A DNA stretch of 10,044 bases, taken from the NCBI GenBank assembly GCA_946886325.1, contig CAMPIK010000054.1, forward strand, positions 1 through 10,044, given 5' to 3'. Below, piece after piece: positions 1 to 6,164 of this stretch; the stretch's first letter is position 1; each line of letters opens with the position of its first letter. The DNA is from an uncultured Shinella sp. (GTDB lineage: Bacteria > Pseudomonadota > Alphaproteobacteria > Rhizobiales > Rhizobiaceae). Position numbers and translations under genes: made by a program. The notes beneath the pieces were generated by a model, which was not told the origin of the DNA, ran no database searches, and saw only the letters and a program-made list of their open reading frames with translations.

Positions 1-1
1 T

Positions 2-1135
2 CGGATGAACGGTCGCGCCAGTCCCGACCTCGTGGAACTCGACAACCATCGCGGCCGTGAATGGCTGCTCGATCGGTCTTTGCCGATCGACTGCGTCCTG
101 CTCCGGGGCACGACGGCGGACGAGGACGGCAACATCACGATGGAGGACGAGGCTTTCCCGCTCGACGCGCTTGCGATGGCGCAGGCGGGGCGCAATTCCG
201 GCGGCATCGTCATCGTGCAGGTGAAGCGGATTGCCGCCGGCGGTTCGCTGCCGGCCGCGGATGTTCGTGTGCCGGGCATGCTGGTCGACTACGTCGTCGT
301 CTGCGAGGACCCGGCCCAGCATGGCGTGAGCTTCGGCGAAACCGACAATCTCGCCTATACGGGGCGGTTCAGGGCGGCCGTCGATCGCCTCGATCCTCTT
401 CCCCTCGGAGCCGACAAGATCATCCAGCGCCGCGCGTTTCTGGAACTTTCGGGCCTGTCCCATCCGACGATCAACCTCGGGATCGGCATTGCCGCCGGGA
501 TCGGCCGGATCGCCAGCGAGGAACGGTTCGACGGCTATGACGTGACGATCGAGTCCGGCGTCATCGGCGGTATTCCGGCGGAGGAACTGTCCTTCGGCGC
601 CTCCATCAATCCGAGCGCCATCATCTCGCAGGCCTCGCAATTCGACTTCTATGACGGCGGCGGGCTCGACATCGCCTTTCTCGGCATGGCCGAAGTCGAT
701 GTCAGCGGCGCCGTCAATGTCAGCCGGTTCGGCGAGACGATCGTCGGCGTCGGCGGGTTTACCAACATTTCGCAGACCGCCGGCAAGGTCGTCTACATGG
801 GCTCCTTTTCGCATGGCGGCGCGGATGTCCGGGTGGGCGACGGCAAACTCGAAATCGTCAAGGACGGACGCTCCTGCAAGATCGTCGATCGCGTGCGCCA
901 GGTGAGTTCCGACCCTTCCTCGGCGCCGGAAGGACAGAGGCAGATCGTCATCACCGAACGGGCCGTCTTCCAGGTCCTGGACGGCCGGCTGACACTTTGC
1001 GAGGTGGCGCCGGGCATCGATATCCGGTCGGACGTCATCGATCGGCTTCCCGACGGCGTGGCGGTCGCCGACCACGTCGCCGAGATGGATCCCCGCCTTT
1101 TCCTGAGATCTCCGATGAAGGATTTTCAGCCATGA
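2..1135 (+). CDS. Acyl-CoA:carboxylate CoA-transferase, fused YdiF/Pct type (5'-partial)
   Basis: This family I CoA-transferase would move CoA from one acyl-CoA to a free carboxylic acid, forming a glutamyl-CoA thioester intermediate. The frame is open to the left edge, and fused acetate/propionate CoA-transferases usually have about 520-540 residues. The 377 residues seen are therefore roughly the C-terminal 70%, and the ATG at 5 is internal. The family's glutamate motif, T-I-E-S-G with the catalytic Glu codon at 551-553, is followed by G-G-I-P, as in YdiF and propionate CoA-transferase. A Gly-rich stretch around 720-790 (VGVGGFTNIS) is also typical. The stop overlaps the next ATG by four bases (ATGA), which implies translational coupling to the SDR gene. 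I infer that it activates an acid made by this cluster. The acyl substrate cannot be read from the sequence. Confidence 0.92.
   Translation, partial: RMNGRASPDLVELDNHRGREWLLDRSLPIDCVLLRGTTADEDGNITMEDEAFPLDALAMAQAGRNSGGIVIVQVKRIAAGGSLPAADVRVPGMLVDYVVVCEDPAQHGVSFGETDNLAYTGRFRAAVDRLDPLPLGADKIIQRRAFLELSGLSHPTINLGIGIAAGIGRIASEERFDGYDVTIESGVIGGIPAEELSFGASINPSAIISQASQFDFYDGGGLDIAFLGMAEVDVSGAVNVSRFGETIVGVGGFTNISQTAGKVVYMGSFSHGGADVRVGDGKLEIVKDGRSCKIVDRVRQVSSDPSSAPEGQRQIVITERAVFQVLDGRLTLCEVAPGIDIRSDVIDRLPDGVAVADHVAEMDPRLFLRSPMKDFQP
1117..1122 (+). promoter_or_regulatory. Ribosome binding site for the SDR gene
   Basis: GAAGGA lies nine bases before the ATG at 1132, inside the end of the CoA-transferase gene. 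It supports 1132 as the start. The open frame extends further upstream to 997, but that part only overlaps the CoA-transferase gene in another frame. Confidence 0.55.
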
Positions 1136-1932
1136 CCCTTGATGGCGCCGTGGTCATCGTTACGGGCTCCGCAACCGGCGTCGGCGCATCCTGCGTCCGC
1201 ATGCTGGCCGAAAAGGGCGCCAATGTCGTCGTCAACTATACGCGCAGCGTCGATGAGGCGGAGGAAACCGCCGCGGCCTGCCGAGCGCTCGGCGCGGAGG
1301 TTGAACTCGTCCAGGCCGATGTCTCCGATGACGGCGCCTGCCGGATGATGGTGGAGCGGGCGGTTTCCCGCTGGGGCCGTGTCGACGCGCTGGTCAACAA
1401 TGCCGCGGTCACGATCAAGTCCGATCCGTTCGATCTCGAGACCCTTTCGGCCGCCGACTTCCAGAAGGTCTTCGGGGTGAACGTCGTCGGCGCCTACCAG
1501 ATGTGCCGGGCGGCCCTGCCGGCCATGCGGGCTGCCGGCGGCGGCGCCATCGTCAACGTCTCGTCCAATGTCGCCTTTACCGGCGGCGGCTCCTCGCTCG
1601 CCTATACCGCGTCGAAAGGCGCGCTCAACGCCCTCACCATGGCGCTTGCCCGCACCTGCGGCCCTGATATCCGCGTCAACGCGGTCTGCCCCGGCGTGAT
1701 CGATACCCGCTGGATGCGCCAGACGCTCGGGGCAGACGCCTATGATGCGCTGGCCAACCGCTTTTCCGAGACCGCACCGCTCGGCCGGGTCGCAACCCCG
1801 GAGGATGTCGCAGGCGCGGTCGTCTGGCTGATCGAAGGCGCGGCCTTCGTCACCGGCGAACTGATTTCGGTCGATGGCGGCATTCGGCTGGCCGGCGGCA
1901 GCCGCAAACCCGCCATCCGAACGGGAGCGTGA
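1132..1932 (+). CDS. SDR family NAD(P)-dependent oxidoreductase (FabG/3-hydroxyacyl-CoA dehydrogenase-like)
   Basis: A 266-residue classical short-chain dehydrogenase, of standard length. The dinucleotide-binding TGSATGVG is at residues 11-18, NNAA at 89-92, the structural/catalytic Asn at 117, and the triad is Ser145, Tyr158 and Lys162 (YTASK). PGVI follows at 187-190 and a C-terminal VDGG at 247-250. The protein would oxidise a secondary alcohol or reduce a ketone. FabG and 3-hydroxyacyl-CoA dehydrogenases share this architecture, and the sequence does not separate them. Its position between a CoA-transferase (4-base overlap) and a MaoC hydratase (2-base gap) suggests oxidation of a 3-hydroxyacyl-CoA, but this is inferred from context. 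The last dozen residues, after VDGGIRLAGG, form a short basic tail that is not part of the core fold. Confidence 0.93.
   Translation: MTLDGAVVIVTGSATGVGASCVRMLAEKGANVVVNYTRSVDEAEETAAACRALGAEVELVQADVSDDGACRMMVERAVSRWGRVDALVNNAAVTIKSDPFDLETLSAADFQKVFGVNVVGAYQMCRAALPAMRAAGGGAIVNVSSNVAFTGGGSSLAYTASKGALNALTMALARTCGPDIRVNAVCPGVIDTRWMRQTLGADAYDALANRFSETAPLGRVATPEDVAGAVVWLIEGAAFVTGELISVDGGIRLAGGSRKPAIRTGA
1923..1927 (+). promoter_or_regulatory. Ribosome binding site deciding the MaoC start
   Basis: GGGAG ends seven bases before the ATG at 1935 but only one base before the in-frame GTG at 1929. The spacing favours 1935 as the true start. Confidence 0.6.
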
Positions 1933-1934
1933 CG

Positions 1935-2786
1935 ATGCCCCTGACCGCACAGGCGCTGATGGACTACGCCATTCCCGAGGCGAGGCAGACGGTCTCGCCG
2001 CGCGACGCGATCCTCTATGCGCTGACGACAGGATATGGCAGCGAGCCTCTCGACGCGGCGCATCTGAGGCGCACACAGGAAACCGGCCTCCAACCGGCGC
2101 CGACACTGGCCAACGTCGTTGCGCATGCCGGCCCCTGGATGAAAGCCGCCGGCGTCGACTGGCAGAAACTGGTGCATTCGGAGCATCGCCTGACGGTTCA
2201 CCGGCCGCTTCCGCTCGATGCGCCGCTTCATTCCCGATCGCGCATGCTGTCGGTCATCGACCGCGGTGTGGAGAAGGGAATGTTCGCCACCTTCGAACGG
2301 GTGATCTTCGCTGAGGACGAGAGCCGCCTTGCGACCATCATCCAGACGAATGCCTGCCGCGGCGATGGCGGATGCGGGTCGGCCGGGGATGCACCGGAGG
2401 CGCTTCCCGCCGTGCCGGAACGCGAGCCCGATGCCCGCGTCCTCCTGTCCATTCGGGACGATGCAGCCTTGCTCTACCGGCTGAACGGCGACCTCAACCC
2501 GCTTCACTCCGATCCCGGATATGCGGGCCGCGCCGGCTTCCCGCGACCGATCCTGCACGGCTTGTGCACCTTCGGCCACGCCGCCTATGCGATCGGGCGA
2601 AGCACCGGCTTGACCGGCGACATCGCGGATATCGAGTCGATCGCTGCTCGCTTTACCGGTGTCGTCTTTCCCGGCGACCGGCTTGAATTCCAGATCTGGC
2701 GCGACGGCCGGGACATACGGTTCCGCGCGCAGGTGCCCGAGCGCGGCGTCACGGCCCTTGATAACGGAACGGCGAGGTTGGCATGA
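1935..2786 (+). CDS. MaoC/hydratase-2 family dehydratase (R-specific enoyl-CoA hydratase-like)
   Basis: A 283-residue protein with a double hot-dog layout. The C-terminal half carries the hydratase-2 signature: from Tyr181 it reads Y-R-L-N-G-D-L-N-P-L-H, giving the expected catalytic Asp186 and His191 and the conserved Asn188. It is followed by the family's G-F-P-R-P-I-L-H-G-L stretch at 201-210. The N-terminal half lacks this motif, as in eukaryotic-type hydratase 2, where the first hot-dog binds the CoA substrate tail. The expected reaction is reversible addition of water to a 2-enoyl-CoA, giving a 3-hydroxyacyl-CoA. Beside a CoA-transferase and an SDR it supplies the middle step of a beta-oxidation-like sequence. 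The start was chosen from the RBS at 1923-1927. The stop overlaps the regulator's ATG by four bases. The acyl group is unknown. Confidence 0.9.
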   Translation: MPLTAQALMDYAIPEARQTVSPRDAILYALTTGYGSEPLDAAHLRRTQETGLQPAPTLANVVAHAGPWMKAAGVDWQKLVHSEHRLTVHRPLPLDAPLHSRSRMLSVIDRGVEKGMFATFERVIFAEDESRLATIIQTNACRGDGGCGSAGDAPEALPAVPEREPDARVLLSIRDDAALLYRLNGDLNPLHSDPGYAGRAGFPRPILHGLCTFGHAAYAIGRSTGLTGDIADIESIAARFTGVVFPGDRLEFQIWRDGRDIRFRAQVPERGVTALDNGTARLA

Positions 2787-3553
2787 CGATGTCGGGACCG
2801 AAGCCGGCGGGCAATGCGCCGCACTACCTGCGGATCAAGGAAAACATCCTGGAGCTGATCGCCGACGGCACCTTCAAGCCGGGCGACCGGGTCTATTCGG
2901 AAAGCGAGCTTGTTTCATCCTTCGGGGTCAGCCGGATGACCGCCAATCGCGCGCTTCGCGAGTTGATGTTCGAAGGGGTGCTCACGCGGTCGGCCGGCAT
3001 CGGGACCTTCGTCTCCTCGCAGCGGCAGGACATCGATCTTTTGCAGATCCGGAACATCGCCGACGAGATTTCGAGCAGGGGCGCAAAACACAGGGCCAAG
3101 GTGATTATCGCCGATCGCATGCCGGCGGACCCCGTCGTCGCCCAGTCGCTCGAAATCGGGTCAGGGACCGAGGTCATGCACACCTTGATCGTTCATTTCG
3201 AGGACGATCAGCCGATCCAGATCGAAGAGCGCTACGTCAATCCGGTCGTCGCCCCGAAATATCTCGACAATGATTTCACCCGCGTCACGCCGAACGAATA
3301 CCTGACCCGCATTGCACCGATCACGGAGTTCGAGCACCTCGTCGAGGCAATCCGGCCGGACGGTACCGTGCGCAGGCTGCTCGGGATCAAGGCGGACCAG
3401 CCGTGCCTGCGCCTTTTCCGGCGCACCTGGTCGGGCGACGCCGTGGTGACCTGCGCCCTGCTCTTTTATCCCGGCGACAAATATCGCCTCGAGGCGCGAT
3501 CCGGCAAGGCGTCGAAAAAGCCCCTGGCTCTTTTGAAAGGGAGGGAAGAATGA
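2783..3553 (+). CDS. hutC: GntR family transcriptional regulator, HutC subfamily
   Basis: A 256-residue repressor with a winged helix-turn-helix at about residues 13-77 (YSESELVSSFGVSRMTANRALREL region) and a UTRA effector domain at about 96-240. The UTRA part resembles the histidine-utilisation repressor HutC closely: EERYVNP, then APKYL, DFT, TPNEYL, then AP-TE-EH-VEAI, then RRTWSG and YPG-YRLE. In Pseudomonas and related bacteria HutC is released from DNA by urocanate. This protein therefore probably senses a urocanate-like molecule, which fits the adjacent histidine ammonia-lyase family gene. It overlaps that gene by four bases and the MaoC gene by four bases, so it is likely co-transcribed and autoregulated. 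GAGG at 2774-2777, five bases upstream, favours the ATG at 2783 over the one at 2789. No clear HutC-like operator was found in the window. The control region may lie upstream. Confidence 0.92.
   Translation: MTMSGPKPAGNAPHYLRIKENILELIADGTFKPGDRVYSESELVSSFGVSRMTANRALRELMFEGVLTRSAGIGTFVSSQRQDIDLLQIRNIADEISSRGAKHRAKVIIADRMPADPVVAQSLEIGSGTEVMHTLIVHFEDDQPIQIEERYVNPVVAPKYLDNDFTRVTPNEYLTRIAPITEFEHLVEAIRPDGTVRRLLGIKADQPCLRLFRRTWSGDAVVTCALLFYPGDKYRLEARSGKASKKPLALLKGREE
3537..3544 (+). promoter_or_regulatory. Strong Shine-Dalgarno sequence for the lyase gene
   Basis: AAGGGAGG lies five bases before the ATG at 3550, inside the last codons of the regulator gene. It is the strongest ribosome binding site seen in the window. 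It sets the lyase start at 3550 although the frame stays open back to 3403, and it suggests the lyase is translated well despite the overlap. Confidence 0.7.
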
Positions 3554-5046
3554 CAGATGCCAAGGTCATAACCTTCACCGGCGCCGCGCCGACCGTGGGC
3601 GACATCGCCGCCCTTGCAAGGCGCTCGGCCCATCTGGCGATCTCGCGGCCGGTCGAGGAGAAGATCCTCGCCGCCCGTGCCGTGGTGGACAGGCTTGTCG
3701 CATCGGATGTCCCTGTCTATGGGCTGACGACCGGGCTTGGCGCCGGCGTCGATACGCGTCTTGCGACGGAAGACCTGGTGGCCTTCCAGATGCGCGTACC
3801 GCAGGCCCGCGCCGTCGGCGTCGGAGCGGCACTGCCGCGGGAAGCGGTGCGGGCGATGATGGCTGTCAGGATCGCCGGAATGGCCGCGGGCGGATCAGGG
3901 GTTTCGCTGCCGGTCTTTTCCGGACTGGTTGCGGCCTTGAACGCCGGCGTTCATCCCGTCGTTCCCTCGCTGGGTTCGATCGGCGCGGCCGATCTCGCCC
4001 CGCTCGCGCATATGGGGCGTGCGCTGCTGGGCGACGGCGAGGCGGAATTCCGCGGCACGGTCATGCCGGCAGCGGACGCGCTCCGTGAGGCCGGGCTTGC
4101 GCCTCTCCCGCTCGCGCCGAAGGACGGCCATGCTCTCGTCGTCGCCAACAGCCTCTCCGTCGGCAAGGCTTGCCTTTGCCTTGAAGATATCGATCGGCTG
4201 TTCGACTGGTCGCTTGCGGCCATTGCCCTCAACTTCGAAGCCTTCCGGGCCAATGTCACCGCTTTCGACGACCGTGCCCTGGCCGCAAGGCCGGCCTTCG
4301 GTCAGCGCGAAGCCGCCTCCCGGCTCCGGCATCTGCTGGCGGGAAGCTCGCTGTTTTCCGAAGGCGCGGCACGGCGGCTTCAGGATCCCCTAAGCTATCG
4401 CTGCGCGCCGCAGGTCTGGGGTGCCTTCCTGCATGCGATCAACGAAGCGCGGGACGTGACCGAGATCGAGATCGCAAGCTCCGGCGACAATCCGGTCGTG
4501 CTGGTCGAGGAAGGGCTGATGCTGTCGCATGGCAATTTCGACATGACGGCCTTCGTGCTCGCCTGGGAAAGGCTCGGCCAGGCCATGGCCCATTGCGCGG
4601 CGGCGACCGCCTACCGCACGATGAAGATCATGTCCGCCGGCATGTCCGACCTGCCGCGTTTCCTGACAGAGCTCGGCCAGAGCCGGACGGGCTTTGCGAC
4701 CGTGCAGAAGACCGTATCGGCGCTTGAAGCCGACATCCGTCACCTCGCCGCCCCGTCTTCGCTGACGCCCATTCCGGTGGCGGACGGCGTCGAGGACCAG
4801 GCATCGCTTGCTCCAAGCGTTCTCGCCAAGACGGAAGCGATCATCGAGCGGCTGCGGTACCTCATCGCCATCGAACTCATCGCGGCCGCGCAGGCGAGCG
4901 AACTGCGCGGCGTCGAAAACGAGCTCGGCGCCGGAACGCGCCGGGCCTTTCTGCTCGTCCGTGAACGCGTTCCGTCGCTTGGCGAGGACCGGGCGCAGGG
5001 ACCTGATTTCGAGACCATTGCAGACCTCATACGCAACTCCGCCTGA
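3550..5046 (+). CDS. HutH-like aromatic amino acid lyase family protein lacking the MIO motif; candidate ergothionase
   Basis: A 498-residue member of the histidine/phenylalanine ammonia-lyase family at full length. Family landmarks are Y-G-L-T-T-G-L-G at 57-64, Asn200, LQDPLSYRCAPQV at 277-289, SGDNP at 311-315, GNF at 328-330 and VEDQ at 414-417. The cofactor site differs: canonical G-S-V-G-A-S-G-D-L becomes G-S-I-G-A-A-D-L at 142-149. It is one residue shorter and lacks the Ala-Ser-Gly that cyclises to MIO. By my alignment, the His of the usual S-H pair is Arg87, the usual Tyr of Q-D-P-Y-S is Leu281 and E-D-H is E-D-Q, while the Arg (284) and Glu (415) remain. Ordinary ammonia elimination is therefore unlikely. 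Ergothionase, a relative that expels trimethylamine from ergothioneine by acid/base catalysis, is the best match in context. A non-catalytic or differently reacting paralogue is the alternative. Confidence 0.92.
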   Translation: MTDAKVITFTGAAPTVGDIAALARRSAHLAISRPVEEKILAARAVVDRLVASDVPVYGLTTGLGAGVDTRLATEDLVAFQMRVPQARAVGVGAALPREAVRAMMAVRIAGMAAGGSGVSLPVFSGLVAALNAGVHPVVPSLGSIGAADLAPLAHMGRALLGDGEAEFRGTVMPAADALREAGLAPLPLAPKDGHALVVANSLSVGKACLCLEDIDRLFDWSLAAIALNFEAFRANVTAFDDRALAARPAFGQREAASRLRHLLAGSSLFSEGAARRLQDPLSYRCAPQVWGAFLHAINEARDVTEIEIASSGDNPVVLVEEGLMLSHGNFDMTAFVLAWERLGQAMAHCAAATAYRTMKIMSAGMSDLPRFLTELGQSRTGFATVQKTVSALEADIRHLAAPSSLTPIPVADGVEDQASLAPSVLAKTEAIIERLRYLIAIELIAAAQASELRGVENELGAGTRRAFLLVRERVPSLGEDRAQGPDFETIADLIRNSA

Positions 5047-5148
5047 CGGGAGGCGAGCAGGGCATTCCAACCAGAAGAGTCGAAAAGACCGGGACTGGTC
5101 GGCGGATATGCCGACATTCGAACCTAACGAAAACCAGAGGGAATGAAG
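5047..5148. other. Intergenic gap before the binding protein gene; possible secondary promoter region
   Basis: This 102-base gap separates the lyase from the transporter genes and is one of only two sizeable gaps here. It holds two weak inverted repeats, GACC-N6-GGTC at 5087-5100 and TCGGC-N6-GCCGA at 5099-5114. These overlap, so they could compete as RNA folds or serve as a protein site. No convincing -35/-10 pair, T-tract or HutC-like operator was seen. A separate promoter for the transporter is possible but not shown. Confidence 0.3.
5136..5140 (+). promoter_or_regulatory. Ribosome binding site deciding the binding protein start
   Basis: AGAGG ends eight bases before the ATG at 5149. The in-frame ATG at 5143 lies almost on top of this purine tract and would be badly spaced, so 5149 is preferred. 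The choice changes only two residues ahead of the signal peptide. Confidence 0.55.
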
Positions 5149-6033
5149 ATGAAACGAACGATCCTATCTGCCATCGCCGCCGCTGTGATGGCCACCGTCG
5201 CATTCAAGCCTGCTGCCGCAGAGGCCATCAAGGTCGGCAGCAAGAACTTCACCGAACAGTACATCCTGGCCGAGATGTACGCAGCACTTCTCGAGGATGC
5301 CGGCTTCGAGGTCGAGCGCAAGATCAACCTCGGCGGGACCCTGATCGCCCACCAGGCCCTGACCACCGGCGAGATCGACCTCTATCCGGAATATACCGGC
5401 ACGGCGCTTTCGGCCGTCGTCAAGGGCACCATGTCGACCGACGCCCAGAAGGTCTATGACGAGGTCAAGGCATTCTACGCCAAGGAGTTCAGCCTGACAT
5501 GGCTGAAGCCGACCGGCATCAACAATGGCTATGTCATCGTCGTGCGCAACGAGACGGCTGAAGCCGAGGGCCTGAAGACGCTCAGCGATCTTGCCAAGGT
5601 CTCCAAGACGCTGGTCTTCGGCGGCGGCGCGGAGTTTCCCGACCGTGCCGACGGGCTTCCGGGCCTGAAGCGCGTCTACGATGCGGAATTCAAGGAGTTC
5701 AAGCAGTTCGCCAAGCTCGGCCTGCGTTACGATGCGCTGTCCCAGAAGGATATCGATGTCGTCAACGGTGCGGCGACCGACTGGCAGATCGGCGCCCAGG
5801 GCCTGACGGCCCTTGCGGACGACAAGGGCCTCTTCCCGCCCTACTACGTGGCACCGGTCGTGCGCCAGCAGGCCCTCGACGCCAATCCGAAGATGGCGGA
5901 AATCCTGGAATCGCTCGGCTCCCACCTCGACAACGCGACGATGCAGGTCCTCAACGCCAAGGTCGAGACCGAGCATGAGGAAGCCAAGGACGTCGCCGAG
6001 GCCTTCCTGAAGGAAAAAGGCCTGCTGAAGTAG
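5149..6033 (+). CDS. Quaternary-amine ABC transporter substrate-binding protein (ProX/OpuC/OsmF type)
   Basis: A 294-residue periplasmic binding protein. A Sec signal peptide is visible: basic M-K-R, a hydrophobic stretch at about 5-19, and an AAA/AEA cleavage region near residues 24-26. The mature N-terminus IKVGSKNFTEQYILAEM, followed by LGGT at 61-64, HQAL and ID-L-Y-P-E-Y-T-G-T at 77-85, is the hallmark of the glycine betaine/choline/carnitine-binding OpuBC/OpuCC/ProX/OsmF group. Tyrosines at 79, 82, 128, 194, 232 and 233 could supply the aromatic cage that holds a trimethylammonium group, though I cannot assign them without a structure. The protein would deliver a betaine to the two permeases encoded downstream. 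The ergothioneine importer EgtUV belongs to the same broad group, but there the binding domain is fused to the permease. Ligand identity is inferred from the neighbouring lyase only. Confidence 0.92.
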   Translation: MKRTILSAIAAAVMATVAFKPAAAEAIKVGSKNFTEQYILAEMYAALLEDAGFEVERKINLGGTLIAHQALTTGEIDLYPEYTGTALSAVVKGTMSTDAQKVYDEVKAFYAKEFSLTWLKPTGINNGYVIVVRNETAEAEGLKTLSDLAKVSKTLVFGGGAEFPDRADGLPGLKRVYDAEFKEFKQFAKLGLRYDALSQKDIDVVNGAATDWQIGAQGLTALADDKGLFPPYYVAPVVRQQALDANPKMAEILESLGSHLDNATMQVLNAKVETEHEEAKDVAEAFLKEKGLLK

Positions 6034-6041
6034 GACGGCGT

Positions 6042-6053
6042 GGCCCGCGGGCC
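6042..6053. repeat. Perfect 12-base GC palindrome after the binding protein gene
   Basis: GGCCCGCGGGCC is self-complementary and begins nine bases after the binding protein stop codon. As RNA it could form a short GC hairpin with a four-base loop. It is the first of two hairpin-capable sequences in this gap. Chance occurrence is possible in such GC-rich DNA. Confidence 0.5.
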
Positions 6054-6083
6054 TCGCCTGTACGCCTTGCTAGACGCAAACGA

Positions 6084-6114
6084 CGGAAAGCCGGCTTGCC
6101 CGGCCGGCTTTCCG
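6084..6114 (+). terminator. Strong hairpin between binding protein and downstream genes (partial terminator or mRNA-stabilising stem)
   Basis: A perfect 12-base inverted repeat has arms 6084-6095 (CGGAAAGCCGGC) and 6103-6114 (GCCGGCTTTCCG) around a 7-base loop. No U-tract follows on the plus strand, so it is not a textbook intrinsic terminator. Such stems after binding protein genes often block 3' decay or trim read-through, so that the binding protein outnumbers the membrane parts. That role is inferred. The hairpin could also be used in the minus direction, but no minus-strand gene is seen here. Confidence 0.4.
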
Positions 6115-6164
6115 GACCGACCGAAATGACCGGCACCGCCGACGACAGGCCTGGAGAACGGGAA

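Noticed and set aside
1929..1934. GTG start at 1929 for the MaoC gene, overlapping the SDR stop
   Set aside because: The purine tract at 1923-1927 would be one base away. The ATG at 1935 is properly spaced.
1126..2106. A 326-codon open frame on the minus strand
   Set aside because: It mirrors the SDR gene and the start of the MaoC gene and shows no domain or good ribosome binding site.
3550..5046. Plain annotation of the lyase as histidine ammonia-lyase (hutH)
   Set aside because: The MIO-forming triad and several active-site residues are absent, so the reaction cannot be assumed.
5087..5114. Overlapping short inverted repeats before the binding protein gene, considered as an operator
   Set aside because: Arms of only four and five bases with six-base spacers are common by chance at this GC content, and they do not match the known HutC/GntR GT-N-TA-N-AC pattern.
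6096..6164. TTG start at 6096 that would lengthen the cyclodeaminase-like protein by 23 residues
   Set aside because: It lies in the hairpin loop and adds residues unlike the family. The ATG at 6165 has a GGAG eight bases upstream and gives the usual family N-terminus.
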